Assembly: GCA_963082975.1 (NCBI GenBank)
Contig: OY720350.1
Span: 20,306,910 to 20,370,909 of the forward strand
Length of the DNA: 64,000 nucleotides
Origin: Labia minor
Taxonomy: Eukaryota; Arthropoda; Insecta; Dermaptera; Spongiphoridae
Direction of reading: 5' to 3'
Made by a program: the position numbers and the translations under genes. Shown here in pieces: positions 11,744 through 23,479 of the stretch. The notes beneath the pieces were generated by a model, which did no database searches, was not told the origin of the DNA, and was given only the letters and a program-made list of their open reading frames with translations. Position 1 is the first letter of the stretch, and the number at the start of each line of letters is the position of its first letter.

Positions 11744-11944
11744 AGTAATTGAGTTAAAAGGATATATAGAAAATAAATTTTATAAATTAATTAATTAGAT
11801 TTTTTATCAATTGTTAATAGTCAAGTATATTATTTGATAAACTCAGTATTTATTTAAATTTAATTATAATTAAGAAATGTACAAATTGTAAAGATACTTT
11901 AACTTATAATCTAATAAGTAGTTATTATCAATTAAATTTTATAT

Positions 11945-12458
11945 ATATAAATCAATAAGTTCCCGGAGCGCCATCTATTCGTCAATATCATCAGAAAAAT
12001 ACAAGGTATGGTATTGGAAAACCGTCGATTGACTGAAAGAGATTTAACAGAGGCTTTAGGCATTTCATTGGGCACAATGGGCAATATTTTAAGTGTTAAT
12101 TTGGGTTTCAAAAAACTATGTGTTAAAAAGGTGCCTCAAAAACCATTGCTAAAATAACTGAATTGAAGTACGAATTGTTGCAACATTCAGCCTATTCACC
12201 AGATTTAGCTCCCTCTGACTTTTGGTTCTTTCCACATCTCAAACAATATCTCCATGGAAAACGATTTTCTTCAAACGAAGAGGTAATATTTTGCAGAGCT
12301 GCCGGAATACCACTATAGTCAAGAGATCCATAAATTAGAAGACCGTTGGAATAAGTGTATTGAGGTTGAGGGAAACTACACTGAGAAAAATAAAGTAAAT
12401 TTTAGAAATAAAAATTGATTTCTTCAATTTCGTTCCGCAAACTTATTGAACAACCTAT
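11945..12458 (+). pseudogene. mariner-family transposon remnant, internally deleted
   Basis: The left end carries ATCAATAAGTTCCCGG and the right end, reversed, TAGGTTGTTCAATAAGTTTG, which resemble mariner terminal inverted repeats. A first frame encodes ENRRLTERDLTEALGIS, the helix-turn-helix part of a mariner transposase. A second, from about 12180, encodes AYSPDLAPSDFWFFPHLKQY, which holds the third catalytic aspartate (in APSD). A third, near 12330, encodes RWNKCIEVEGNY, the usual C-terminus. The first two catalytic aspartates and the region between are deleted and the frames are not continuous, so no active enzyme can be made. Confidence 0.85.
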
Positions 12459-12500
12459 TATTTATAAAACTTAATCTAAATATATACTTATATATATATA

Positions 12501-13590
12501 CAGTGGTACCTCGACATACGAGTGCCCCAACATACGAGTGTTTTGAGATACGAGCCGCCAACCGACCGATATTTTGCTTTGAGATACGAGCAAGATTTGA
12601 GATACGAGCACCCCGTGACGATGCACACGGCACCAATTTGCCCCCGCATTTCTAATTTTAAGAAGCTGTACACAAAGCACATGTTCCGCAAATGCTTTGA
12701 AGTGACGGATAGTACAAACCTTACCCTTCGAGAGTTTTGGAAAGACCATTTTAACATAGTGACATGTCTAAGAATTATTGATCAGGCCTGGCTGGGTGTC
12801 ACAAAAAGAACATTAATTTCTGCATGGAAAAAGCTATGGCCTGACGCTGTAACTGAAAGGATCATTGCAGAATCTGAATCTCAAGTGTCAAAAATAGAAG
12901 AGATTGTTTCTTTGGGAAAATCTTTGGGTCTAGAAGTAGATGAAAATGATGTAAACGAACTCGTCGAGCAACATTTTGAGGAGCTTACAACTGAAGAGTT
13001 ACAAAACCTACAAACACAGAATGATGTTGTGACCCAAGAAAACACAGTTTCTGAAGAGGCGCCAGAAACAGAAAATATTATCTCTTCAAAAGAAATTAAA
13101 GAGATCCTAGGAATGTGGGAGAAAATTGTTGAATTTGTAGATAAAAACCACCCCGAAAAGGTTGCAACTGGTCGAGCTTCGGAATTATTTAACGAAACCT
13201 GTCTCAATCATTTTCGCAATATCCTGAAGGGGAGGAAAAAACAAACTTCCTTAGACAATTTTGTAAAACGCTTTGCAGAACAAGATGAGCAAGGAGGCGA
13301 AAAAAGCAAAGACAAGCGATGATATTTAAGTTTTTTTTAAAATTCTTCTTATTTTTATTTATTTAAATGTTCCCATTATTTTTGTTGTTTTTAAATGTTC
13401 CTTCTCGTAAAGACATTTGTTTGATTCAAAATAGCATACAAAAAACAAAACTAAGGTGATTTTTGGGGACTGGAACGGATTAAAAGCTTTTATATTAGTT
13501 TTAATGGCGCGAAGTGCTTTGAGATACGAACAATTTGAGATACGAGCAAGGTCTTGGAACGAATTAAGCTCGTATGTCGAGGTACCACTG
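12501..13590 (+). mobile_element. Tigger (pogo superfamily) DNA transposon, internally deleted
   Basis: The element begins CAGTGGTACCTCGACATACG and ends with the exact reverse complement, TATGTCGAGGTACCACTG. It is flanked by TA on both sides, the target duplication expected for Tc1/mariner/pogo elements. Sub-terminal copies of TTTGAGATACGAG occur at about 12541, 12578, 12595, 13518 and 13533 and are likely transposase-binding repeats. The 1.09-kb length is about half that of an autonomous Tigger. The DNA-binding domains and most of the DDE domain are missing. Confidence 0.9.
12645..13322 (+). CDS. Tigger transposase C-terminal fragment (tigger-derived-protein-like)
   Basis: The open frame runs without a stop from inside the left terminal repeats to TGA at 13322. 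Its first part is translated terminal repeat, and homology to Tigger transposases starts at about 12645 with FKKLYTKHMFRKCFEVTDST and continues LTLREFWKDHF, then an AWKKLWP motif. In the family this segment follows the last catalytic acid of the DDE domain. The rest is an acidic, glutamate-rich region and a lysine-rich tail. The CENP-B-type helix-turn-helix domains and the DDE residues are absent, so it cannot transpose by itself. No ATG starts the homologous part cleanly. The intact frame suggests a young element, or less likely selection on the fragment. Confidence 0.75.
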   Translation, partial: RISNFKKLYTKHMFRKCFEVTDSTNLTLREFWKDHFNIVTCLRIIDQAWLGVTKRTLISAWKKLWPDAVTERIIAESESQVSKIEEIVSLGKSLGLEVDENDVNELVEQHFEELTTEELQNLQTQNDVVTQENTVSEEAPETENIISSKEIKEILGMWEKIVEFVDKNHPEKVATGRASELFNETCLNHFRNILKGRKKQTSLDNFVKRFAEQDEQGGEKSKDKR

Positions 13591-13591
13591 T

Positions 13592-13925
13592 ATATGGTAT
13601 TTTATTAATATAAATATTTTACACTTTCTTATATCTAATAAAAATGTGTGCTTGAAGAAATTAATAAAATAATAAGAGTCAGAGACGTAGATGGGGCAAG
13701 GGGGCATCATGCTCCGGGGGCCTCTCATAAAGGGTCCACAAAACAAAAAGTTGTTAAATAATTTTTATTTTTATTAGATAATTGATGATTTATGGATAAT
13801 ATATTTTAAATTTAGTGTCAGAGTTTTTGAAACATTTCTTTATGAAATAAATAATAGGTATCTTTTTTGAAATAATTCTAAATGACCATATACATTTCAA
13901 AATCTAGTACATTTACATATTTTTT
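13592..13925. other. Short AT-rich spacer with a GC-rich patch
   Basis: At about 13680-13735 the patch GATGGGGCAAGGGGGCATCA and following CTCCGGGGGCC stands out. It resembles terminal sequences of other DNA transposons, but no partner end was found. No gene is supported. Confidence 0.4.
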
Positions 13926-14070
13926 GTCTACATACACACATACACACACACAGACATTCTTCTCAACCTTAGTGAAAAAGACTTAGGGACCATCAAAACA
14001 TAAAAATATCAAAATCTCGACATCAAAAATTTTCGTGATCGCAATATTATCTCTGGCGAGATAGTAAAAA
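13926..14070 (-). mobile_element. Family B repeat, terminal fragment
   Basis: Only the microsatellite (CA)n, TTCTCAACCTTAGTGAAAAA, CTCGACATCAAAAATTTTCG and the terminal GGCGAGATAGTAAAAAG remain. The hairpin half is absent. Confidence 0.8.
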
Positions 14071-15685
14071 GGAAAAAAAATATAAATACTTTGTGTTATT
14101 CTCATTTATTTTCAAAAATCTTTGAAAGAATATAATTATTACTTATATAAATTGATAAATAATTTTTATATAAAAAAAAAATTCAACTTTTTATAATACT
14201 TTCATTTACTAAATAATAAATAGTATAATTATTATATTCAGTTAAAAAATCTAAATTTTCAGCGAAAATCCATATTATACAATTAATATCGGCTTTTAGA
14301 AAACGGCTCTAAAGATTTTGTTTAAAGGTGCATAAATGCAAATATAAAATATTATTTTCTTGTATGTATAGAAGGAAGATTTCACTTTGAAAAATTGAAT
14401 TTTTTTCTTTTTTTTGATTCACATTAAAATTGAATTAAAAATGAGTTTTCTATTTTGTTTCTAATTTATTGATTAATAAAGGTGATTTTATTATTATTAT
14501 AATATTATTATTAATAATAATAGTAGTAGTAGTAGTAGTAGTAGTAGACAAGATACGAAATTGAATTTAAAATCATGAGAAAATTGTAAAAAAAAAGTGT
14601 AAAAAACATGTTATAAGAGAAATTTAAAAAAAAAACTAATAATTATGATAATTTTAAAATCCTTGAGTAAATCTTCAAATAATTTTCACAAAGTTTAAAC
14701 TTCCTTCTATAAATAAGACTAAAAATAAAATTTTTGTTAATTTTTAATAAATATTATCAAATAATTTTATTTAATTCTTTCAAGTCAATTAATCGTTAAA
14801 TTTCAATTTATTTTAAAATATCTAACCTCAGAAAATTTATAGTATAAATATATTTTTTTATCGTACTTTTATACTTTCAATATTAGGTCTATTGACATTC
14901 AATATTATCATCATATATGAAAAATGATAACCCACTTTTTATTCTATTCAAATGATTCAGAAAAATTTTATTCTACTATCTCATTCATTCATTATATTTT
15001 TTTTTCATAGTAGTTAGCATAATTGATGATTGCATAGATTAATCCGCAACACAACGCCATTCATATGAATTGGTAGGTCACATTCATTCAAGTTGATTAA
15101 AATTTCTGGGAGCTGGAATATTACTTTCATTCATTTATTCATTTCGATTCTATTGATATAAATTTTATTCGGCATTGAATTTTTTTTTTTTTTTTTTGGC
15201 ACTTTTTAATAAACATTTTCTATGTTAATTTTCTTATCATCATTTTATTCTTTTTTCTTTAATTTATTATCACAACAGATATTTGTTTTATTTTTATAAA
15301 TTTTCAAATTAATTATATTTTTAAATACGTAATTATAATTCCAACAAAAATGTCAATTATTTTGAATAAATTTACTAAAAATAAATTTTTTAATATAATT
15401 CGATAAAAATATGTCATATAAAAAATGCCACAAACGAATAAGAGTATTTAAAAATAATATTTAAAAAAGTTTTTAATTACTTATCCATATTCCATCAAAT
15501 AACAATATATGTATCTTAAAAAAGGAATACCAGTACCTGTACAAAATATTCAAATCAAAAAAATTAAAAATATATATACTTAGTATATGATCAGTCTTAA
15601 AAAAATAAATAAATAAATTTTCAACATCAATTTAAATTTATTATTATTTATATTTTTAAAGTTTAACTATAGAATTTAATACTAA
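14071..15685. other. AT-rich stretch with (TAG)n microsatellite
   Basis: A perfect TAG repeat lies at about 14520-14548, in a longer ATT-rich tract. Poly-T runs occur at 15180-15200. A patch of more mixed sequence at about 15040-15110 (CCGCAACACAACGCCATTC) is unexplained. No gene is supported. Confidence 0.5.
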
Positions 15686-15689
15686 TATA

Positions 15690-15962
15690 AAAAAAACCTC
15701 TGATTTTGTACGTCCTATGCAAGGACAACGCCTATCAAGTCGGTTATACTAGGTGTCCTATGATCAGTAGAACGGGTCCTATCAACCTTTACCTTGATTT
15801 TCTTGATCGGAGGCGCTACTTTTTACCAAGTAGCTTCCCAATGCTGGGTTGACTCTGTCCCATAGACCCCAGCTAGAGAAATTCCCTTACCAGGTTTGGG
15901 ACTTGAACCTGGGACCACGAGAATGTGAGATAGCGACGCTAGCCTCTCACCCTGTGGCGCCT
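15690..15962 (-). repeat. tRNA-derived SINE
   Basis: Read on the minus strand the head begins GGCGCCACAGGGTGAGAGGC and contains a B box, CCAGGTTCAAGTCCC, at 15898-15912, the internal pol III promoter of a tRNA-like gene. The acceptor stem cannot pair, so it is not a working tRNA. The body (GCGCCTCCGATCAAGAAAAT on the minus strand) is shared with a headless copy at 59368-59500. No poly(A) tail is clear. Confidence 0.7.
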
Positions 15963-16718
15963 TATACTAATATATAAGTAATAATTTAATTAATAAATTA
16001 AAAAAAACTTCAATTTAAATTTATTTTGATAAATTATGAGGATTTTTAAAAGAAATTTTATAGTTAAAATAATGGGAAAAATTTCCGCATGCTCTTACAT
16101 TTTCATATACATTCCAACATTATTCGCATAGCTATATCGTATTTTCTTGTTTACATTTTAAAATGTTTATGTTTAATTAATGAAAATTAATAAAATATTT
16201 TTAAAAATATTATTATCACATCTAATCAATCATTTTTGTATTAATTTATCTCCAAACATGTCTGACGTTAATTTTTCTTTTTGAACACAAACATCGTTGA
16301 ATAAGCGTAAATTTTATAATAGAATAAATTGGATGCTTGAAATAATAACCTATCATTAACTTTGAATTTTCTTTCTATTTGAACTCTCCCATTCCATTCC
16401 ATCTCTTTCAAGATTTGTGTTTGATTAACAAAACCTCGTAAGTCTTCATTTTAAAATTATCGAGTTGTTTGTACGTTATGAATCGATAATTAATTTCAAG
16501 TTTTATTCATTATAAATTCAGAGGACTGATTTTATGGCCTTAACAAATACAAAGAATACTTTTCAGGTTCAGGTGATCTTTTTTTTGTGATAAATTGTCA
16601 GAAGCTCTTGAGATATAAATGTTTTAAACAAAAATCTATTTTTATAATGTAGTTTTATATTTTGGAAATCCTTGATTAAGTTGTCTTTTTGGTAATTAAG
16701 CTATTTTAGGATTGCCAA
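15963..16718. other. AT-rich stretch, nothing recognised
   Basis: A patch of mixed composition around 16370-16450 contains a short TCTTTCAAGATTTGTG sequence but no frame. No other feature was seen. Confidence 0.45.
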
Positions 16719-16719
16719 A

Positions 16720-17329
16720 TTTTTACCGACCGACGATAGTAAGGGAGGTATTGTTTTCACACCAAATTTCACATGTGGAGATTTTTACATATCTCCACGA
16801 ATCATGCATTTTCTTAACAGAAAAAAGTATTTTTAGCATGATGTCTGTCCGTCCGTCCGTCTGTCCGTATAGATGTGTACAGCCTGAACGGCTCAACGGA
16901 TTTTGATGAAATTTGGTATATTTACTTAATGTATCAGTAGGATGAATTGATCAACTTTTGGTGCAAATCCGGAAACCGGAAGTGGTAGTATTAGCGATCG
17001 ACGATAGGAAGGGAAGGGTTATTTTCACACCAAATTTCACATGAGGAGATTTTTTTATATATCTCCACGAATCATGCACTTTGTATTGGTTTTATCCTCG
17101 GGAAAATCATATTTATTAGTTTTTTCTTGATTTAAAATTATATGACGTAATCCAGCCATTCATGACGTCACAGCCTGGTCTTGCATATATATTATAAATA
17201 AAATAAAATTAAAAATGTTTATATTTATTATTTATGTATCCATATCTGTTTTTTATTACATTAATAGATATATTAAAATTATTTGAAATTGTTTCCGTCG
17301 GTCGGTTCGGACCTGGCCACAGGTCAACT
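16720..17329 (+). mobile_element. Family A repeat, near full length
   Basis: The copy starts TTTTTACCGACCGACGATAG and ends GTCGGTCGGTTCGG with the GACCTGGCCACAGGTC hairpin and AACTT. The (GTCC)n tract at 16844-16868 is short. It closely parallels 2435-3083, differing by small indels, for example a shorter TGACGTCA block near 17160. The frame at 16712-16906 is translated repeat. Confidence 0.85.
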
Positions 17330-17334
17330 TATTT

Positions 17335-17654
17335 TGTAATGTATTGATTCGTATAAATTTGAATCAAATACATTTATTACTTTTGAATCGAAAAAATTTC
17401 TGTTTTTTATAGATATAGGTGGGAATATATTTATTTATATTTGATTTAATGACCACTCCCAATATTCATATCGACAACATAAATTATATACATAAAAGTC
17501 TTTATAAGATAAATAATTTATGAAAATTTATAAAAGTTATCTTGATAAAAGAAAAATATAAATAAATTTTATAATTAAATTTAGCAAAGATATTTAAAAT
17601 CAATTTTAACGTGTTACAAATTTTATTTGTTATTAATTATTAATTTTAAAAACT

Positions 17655-17694
<40 letters not shown>

Positions 17695-18050
17695 ATTTTG
17701 ATTTTAGAAATAAAAATTTTCTTAAAACAATTTAATATTTTAAATTATATAATATAGTTAAAATCGATTAACAAATTTAATTTGAAGTGAAATTTGTCTA
17801 AGATGAATTACTTTTTCTTTTAAAATGACTCAATTGAAGTCATCTTTTTATGGGATTTTAATTTCATAAAAATACAAAATTTTTATAATTATTATCGAAA
17901 TATTTAAAAAAAAATTGTTGACTAAAATGACAAATAGTATCTCCTAAATAAGAAGTAATGAATTTATGTATTATATTTGATATATATAAAAATATAATTT
18001 TTTATAAGAAAAACCTTTAAATCTGTATAGACGTCGATATACTTGTAAGT
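17335..18050. repeat. AT-rich stretch with (AT)n and interspersed family H copy
   Basis: An uninterrupted (AT)n tract lies at about 17660-17690. From about 17800 to 17965 the sequence, including CAATTGAAGTCATCTTTTTA and GACAAATAGTATCTCCTAAA, is repeated in reverse complement at 41195-41345, so it is an interspersed repeat of unknown class. No gene is supported. Confidence 0.5.
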
Positions 18051-18054
18051 ATCT

Positions 18055-18481
18055 TGTCAATAAAAAAAATATTTCTTATTTTCGGGCTTAGTTGGTAATA
18101 TTAATACCTGGTTCACCGAGCCGCCGTTCAAATAATTTTAAAAAAATTAGTCATAAAACATACAGCCATTAAACGTACGTATTAATGACTGAAAGACAGA
18201 AAAGAATGGCCTGTGGATGTAACATAATATATATTTCGTAATTTGATTTTATTTATATTTATAATATTTTGTATTTAAGAAAGTCTAACGTAGTTGGTGA
18301 CGTCATTTAAATTTCCTATTTTAAATTAAGGAAAAATTAATAAAGACGAGATTTCTCGAGGCTGTAACCAATACAGTTCGATTTATCTTTATAAAAATTA
18401 TCTGTGTGAATTTTTATAAAAATCCTTCAAGCTTTTTAATATTTCAAAAATACAAATATATATATAATTTTTGTTAGTATG
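18055..18481 (+). repeat. Family C interspersed repeat, copy 1
   Basis: The copy shares with 19555-20025 the blocks GGTAATATTAATACCTGGTT, CACCGAGCCGCCGTTCAAAT, GACGTCATTTAAATT and a terminal AATTTTTGTTAGTAT. Its middle, a TGACGTCA block, AAATTAAG…AACTAATAAAGA and a …GAGGCTG(T)AACCAATAC block, is a diverged version of the same order in family A, so C may be a distant relative. It is non-coding. Confidence 0.65.
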
Positions 18482-19530
18482 AATAATAAAATAAGAAATA
18501 CACCTTATAAAATAAAAATAAAAAATCTTAAAATTAATTAATCCTAGTTCATAATAGGTCAATTAAAAAAAAATTAAACACAAAATGAAACTATAATATG
18601 GTTCCAAATGGTAGAAAAATAAAAAATCCTTTCATGAGAAATAAAATAAAAAAAATTTTTTACTTAATGAATGCATTTTCATTATACTCATATATACATA
18701 TCTATGTATATTCCTATTGATACATAATACATATAAATGAAACGATTTCATAATAGTATTATAAATTGATAAATAAATTAAAAAGAAATTAAATTTCAAT
18801 ACTTTTCAATTCGTTCATTTCTTATAACTGGTTACTTGGCAACAAATAAACAAATGGATTGCATCATCGATTCCTATTTAGAAAATGGTAAAGTCCTGAA
18901 GAGATTGCTTCGGATGGCGTTATTTCTTGCTAATTCAAAATAGAATCAAGCTTGAATTAATGTTGGGGTGTTTTATTATATCCGTATTCCAACGAATGAA
19001 TAATAGGTTATGACGTATATTCTTTATATATACATATATATATATATATATTAGTATCGATTTGATCTTAATATATTCATCCGAGGTTAAGATTAACACG
19101 AGACTCACTCGAAAATCAATAGACCAATATGAATTTAGAATCGAGGCTTGCGTTTTCAAAATAATCAAATGGGCGTGTAATATTAGAAGGAAAAGTTTTT
19201 TTTTCTTTTTATTTAATGAAAATTATAATCAGATTGCTGTCAAATTGTTATTCATTCATAAGATGAATGAATAATTTGAACGAGTATATATATATAATTG
19301 TATTATTTTAAAGCGAAAAAAAGGATAATCACAAGGCACGTTATTTAAGACTAATAATTTGCCCATTTCGCGAAAAATATAGATTTCCTTGGGCAATCAT
19401 GAGAAAATCCGTCTCTTCATTAAGTTAGCTGTCACTTCCATCGAAGATTTCAATATATTTTTTTATTTATTTATTTATTTTATTTAACTCATTTCGTTAT
19501 TCTATCACTGTCTTTTCTGAAATTAACTAC
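18482..19530. other. AT-rich stretch without a supported gene
   Basis: The first 100 bases repeat sequence near 4345-4440. A mixed-composition patch at about 18820-18960 (GGTTACTTGGCAACAAATAA) has no credible frame. Frames at 18935-19274 on both strands overlap each other and lack recognisable features. A patch at about 19340-19450 is unexplained. Confidence 0.4.
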
Positions 19531-19554
19531 ATAGTACCTGATTCACTGAGCCGC

Positions 19555-20025
19555 CGCTCGGTCAATAAAAAAAAATATTCCTTATTATCGGGTTTGGTTG
19601 GTAATATTAATACCTGGTTCACTGAGCAGCAGTTCAAATAATTTAAAAGAACATAAATTAAAACAATAGTTATAAAACATAGACCCCTTAAACTTACATA
19701 TTAATGCGTTGAAAGACAGAAAAGTATAGCCTGTGGATATAACATAATATATATTCCGTAATTTGATTTTTTTTTTATATATTTATAATATTTTGTATTT
19801 AAGGAAGCGCTGTGTCTGAAGTAGTTGCTGACGTCATTTAAATTGTCTATATTAAATTAAGAAATAACTAATAAAGATGATTTTTCGCTAGGCTGAAACC
19901 AATTCAGATCGATTTTTCTTTATAAAAATTATCTATGGTATGCATTTCAAAAAAAAAATTCTTCGAGCGGTTTAATGTTTCAAAAATACAAATATATATA
20001 TGTATATACAATTTTTGCTAGTATA
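19555..20025 (+). repeat. Family C interspersed repeat, copy 2
   Basis: This is a second, somewhat longer copy of 18055-18481. It is preceded at 19534-19560 by a further GTACCTGATTCACTGAGCCG end, giving two near-identical ends in tandem. It contains TTGCTGACGTCATTTAAATT and ends with AATTTTTGCTAGTATAATAA. A short reversed piece of the same end lies at about 35328-35365. Confidence 0.65.
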
Positions 20026-20685
20026 ATAAGATAAGATTAGATATGTAATTCATATTTTATTAAGTGTACAAATTATTAAGTTATAATTCTTTTTTCTCTT
20101 TATACTTTTTTATTATATTAAAATTTCATTTTCTTATATATCTATATCTCTCTCTACTATCTATCTATGGAATTCAAAAGTTCTTAGTTGCAGCAACCAA
20201 AATTCTTCAAACGTTTATTCCCTAGCCACTCCCATCCAACTCCCAACTCCTCACGTCCTTCTTTACTTTGTCTTTCTAACTTGTTTTTGGTTTATCAACT
20301 GATCGTTTTCCAATTCATTCCCCTATAAACAATTTTTCTTTTTATTATAAAAATTATAATTCAAATATTTTTTTAAATTTTTCTATCTTTCCAATTTGTA
20401 TTTTTAAATATACTTTTTATATATAATTTTAGATTTATGTAGAATATTTTTGATCATATTAATTAAAATTAGAATTCTCGATGCTTCATAACTACAGTAC
20501 AATAATATATATATTATGGAGCTCTCATTGACTTTCTTGTTTGCTTCTGTTACACTCTCAAAAGTGAATCCTTTCTAACCATTAATAATAATTTTAGATG
20601 AAATATTTTTTTCTTATTTCATTCTCTTTATTAATTTTGTTAATACTTATATTTTATATACATATATCATTTTAATAATAAAATT
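20026..20685 (-). mobile_element. Decayed LINE 3' fragment (20140-20330) in AT-rich sequence
   Basis: From about 20155 the sequence GGAATTCAAAAGTTCTTAGT then TGCAGCAACCAAAATTC corresponds, on the minus strand, to the end of the LINE ORF seen at 8340-8400 and 43320-43390. Matches to the following coding region (CTGATCGTTTTCCAATTCAT) are weak. The rest of the interval holds nothing recognised. Confidence 0.55.
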
Positions 20686-21280
20686 AGCTGGAGTGTCTCC
20701 ACTCGACTATCTCGCAATTTGAATTGGATTAAAAACATAATATATTATATTTAAATAATTATAAATTATAAATAATAAATATTAAACCAGCGCATGTTTG
20801 GCTTTTTATTGATGGCACCATGGCACGTGTTGGGGCGTGAGATTTGCAGTGTTAAAAAATTAATTCTGATACTTTCAGCAATTCAATCAAGCTGAAATTT
20901 TATATATAGCAGTTTTATACAATTATTAATCATGTGAAAAATTATCAAACGTATATTTTTATTTTTACGGTCACTTTAGAGGAAAAAAAATCAAAACGTT
21001 GTAGGTAATGACCCTCTTCCGGTTGAGCTACATTTCTCAAAAGTTGATAGAAAACTATGAATTTTGAATAATGAACATGTACCAAATTTCATCATTCTAG
21101 CTCAAACCGTTTTTGCGTAATCTTGTCTACATACATACACACACACATACACACACACACAGACATTTTTCTCAACCTTAGTGAAAATGATTCAGGAACC
21201 TTCAAAACGTATAAAAACATCAAAATCTCAACATCGAAAATTTTCATGATCGCAATACTATCTCTGGCGAGATAGTAAAA
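20686..21280 (-). mobile_element. Family B repeat, full length
   Basis: On the plus strand it runs from AGCTGGAGTGTCTCCACTCG to GGCGAGATAGTAAAAA. GAGTG-TCTC-CACTC forms the terminal hairpin, and ACTATCTCGC / GCGAGATAGT are sub-terminal inverted repeats. Inside are a conserved GCGCATGTTTGGC block, a self-complementary GCTGAAATTTTATATATAGC region, CTTCCGGTTGAGCTACATTT and a (CA)n microsatellite. The plan matches Helentron-associated elements. The 65-codon minus frame over its right half is translated repeat. Confidence 0.8.
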
Positions 21281-21429
21281 ATTGTTCATAAAAAAATCAA
21301 ATTAAAATTATTCTTAACTAAATTGCTTCATAACAAGAGAATTCCATGATTTTATTGAAATAAATTTTATTTTCATTTTAAATCTATTAAATGAAATCCA
21401 ATTTTATATATATTTCATTCATTGACCGT

Positions 21430-21850
21430 TTTGTGGTAATTGATATCAACTTTGTTCATGGGAATTCCCCTCGTCATCGATACAATCTTTGTGGTCTATT
21501 CTAATCTCGATTGTATTTGTATTCTTTCGATTGAATTAAATGCGGTCGATTAGACCAAAATTAGATTGCTCTTCAGCAAGGAGCCTTTCAACCCCTACTC
21601 ACCCTAACATGCAAGGGATGAGGTCACTGGTCACCCCCTATTAAACCCACCGCCATGTTTTACTCGGGAAAACAAATTCAGACGCCATTTTGTAGACGTC
21701 ATCGTATTCACGGTCGATTCTCGAGTACGTAAACTTCTATATAGATCGAATCCCATTCCACTATTTCTTATCCCGCTTCACCCTTCTCTCTTCATCCCCC
21801 AAGCGAAGCCCACAAGTCGAAACTGTTGCACCACTTTCGGACAAAAGCAT
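21430..21850. promoter_or_regulatory. GC-richer, non-repeat island (possible regulatory or exonic)
   Basis: This block is not similar to any repeat in the window and has higher G+C than its flanks. It includes ACCCCTACTCACCCTAACAT, a TAGACGTCATCG CRE-like site near 21691 and a CTATATAG TATA-like box near 21737. No splice site or ATG frame is convincing; the minus frame 21792-21992 has no recognisable domain. I infer a conserved regulatory block or exon, but sequence alone does not decide. Confidence 0.3.
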
Positions 21851-22888
21851 GCAATATCCAAAGGCTATATTCAGCTGATTTATTAATAAAGCAGCGAAAA
21901 TAGGCCTTCGATAATAAATTCGATCCAACAACAAAAATGGAATTGTTATGTCGTATTTTTAACACGAAATATAAATAAGTGATTAATGCCATTATTAAAT
22001 TTTATATATAAATAAATAAATAAAATCATTTACAAATATCCAATTATCTCATAATTAATTCTATTCAATTTCTATATTTAGACTATCTACTCAGATCTTT
22101 TTCTACTCTAACTTGGTGAATGCTCCCCTGGATCTTCTTTTTAGTTGAAATCCTTTAATAATTAATATGTATGTATATATAATATTTATATTAATTTTTC
22201 AATTTGAATAAAAGGATAATTTATTTCACTATATTCTTAAATTGTACTTTTGTTTTTCGGATTATAGTAAAACAAAATTTTAAAATGATAAAGATAATCA
22301 AGATATTGACTGACAATTAGTATGTATAGTATCTTCCAAATTTTATTCTATTTCTAATACTACTTATATTAATATTAAGTATAATTATAATTATTCTCAA
22401 ATCTAGGTTTTACATTTTTGTAGCATTTGGAGAAAAAATATATAATTTTGGGAGGTCGATAATTTGATTTGGGGGAAAAAAAACAAAAGAATTGCATTAA
22501 ATTATATTGAAGCTTAAGTTAAGAAAAATATTTTACTATTCAGTGTTTTTAAAAAGTTGTTGGTTTTATTTGCATCTGATTGTATTCGTTACTCAGATTC
22601 TTGTATTAAAACAGCGAACAACAAAGGAAAATGCATCCTATTTACATAAATATCGGCTTCCTGCATCTCAACCAAGGTTGGAGTAAAAGTCAACTCACCC
22701 TAATTGTCCTATTTTTTTTTTAAATATCAGCTGATATTCATGAATTATTTAATTTCATATTTTTTCTAAGAATAATTATTCTTTAAATTTAGAATTATAT
22801 TATATCAATAAGTCAGTCAAATGTGGGTTAACATAAAAGGAAGATGTTTTATTCGTCATTGAATGAACTCTAGAGATACAGAAAATAA
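21851..22888. other. AT-rich stretch without a supported gene
   Basis: Only simple A/T-rich sequence with small mixed patches (for example 22560-22700, which holds CAGATTCTTGTATTAAAACA). Nothing can be named. Confidence 0.45.
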
Positions 22889-23458
22889 ATCTGGAGTGTC
22901 TCCACTTGACTATCTCGCAATTTGAATTGGATTAAATAACATATATTATATTTAAATTAAATTTAATTAATTCAATTATAAATTAAAATTAATAAATAAT
23001 ATTTATTAAACCAGCGCGTGTTTGGCTCTTTGTTGATGGCACCACGTCACGTACTGGCGAGTGATTTGCAGTCGGTTTAAAAAATTAATTCCGGTACTTT
23101 CATCTTTCAATGAAGCTGAAATTCTATATATAGCAGTTTTATACAATTTTTTGTCATGTGAAAAACTATCAAACATATATAGATCTTTATTTTTACACTT
23201 AGTTTAGAGGAAAATAATGGAAATATATGGTAGATAATGACCCACTTCCAGATGAGATCTCAAAATTTGATAGAAATCTACAATTTTTAATAATGCCCGT
23301 ATACTAAATTTCATTATTCTAGCTCAAACCATTTTTGCGTAATCTTGTCCACACACACACAGAGAGAGAGAGAAAGAGAGAGAGAGTGACAGACATTTTT
23401 CTCAACCTTAGTGAAAATGACTCAGGGACCTTCAAAACGTATAAAACATCAAATCCAT
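22889..23458 (-). mobile_element. Family B repeat, truncated at the TTTTTAC end
   Basis: It begins CTGGAGTGTCTCCACTTGAC and keeps the GCGCGTGTTTGGC block, CCGGTACTTTCATC and a microsatellite that has changed from (CA)n to (GA)n near 23357-23390. It breaks off after ACGTATAAAACATCAAAT, 21 bases before the next B copy starts at 23480. Confidence 0.8.
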
Positions 23459-23479
23459 GTATTGTTGTATTTAAAAATA

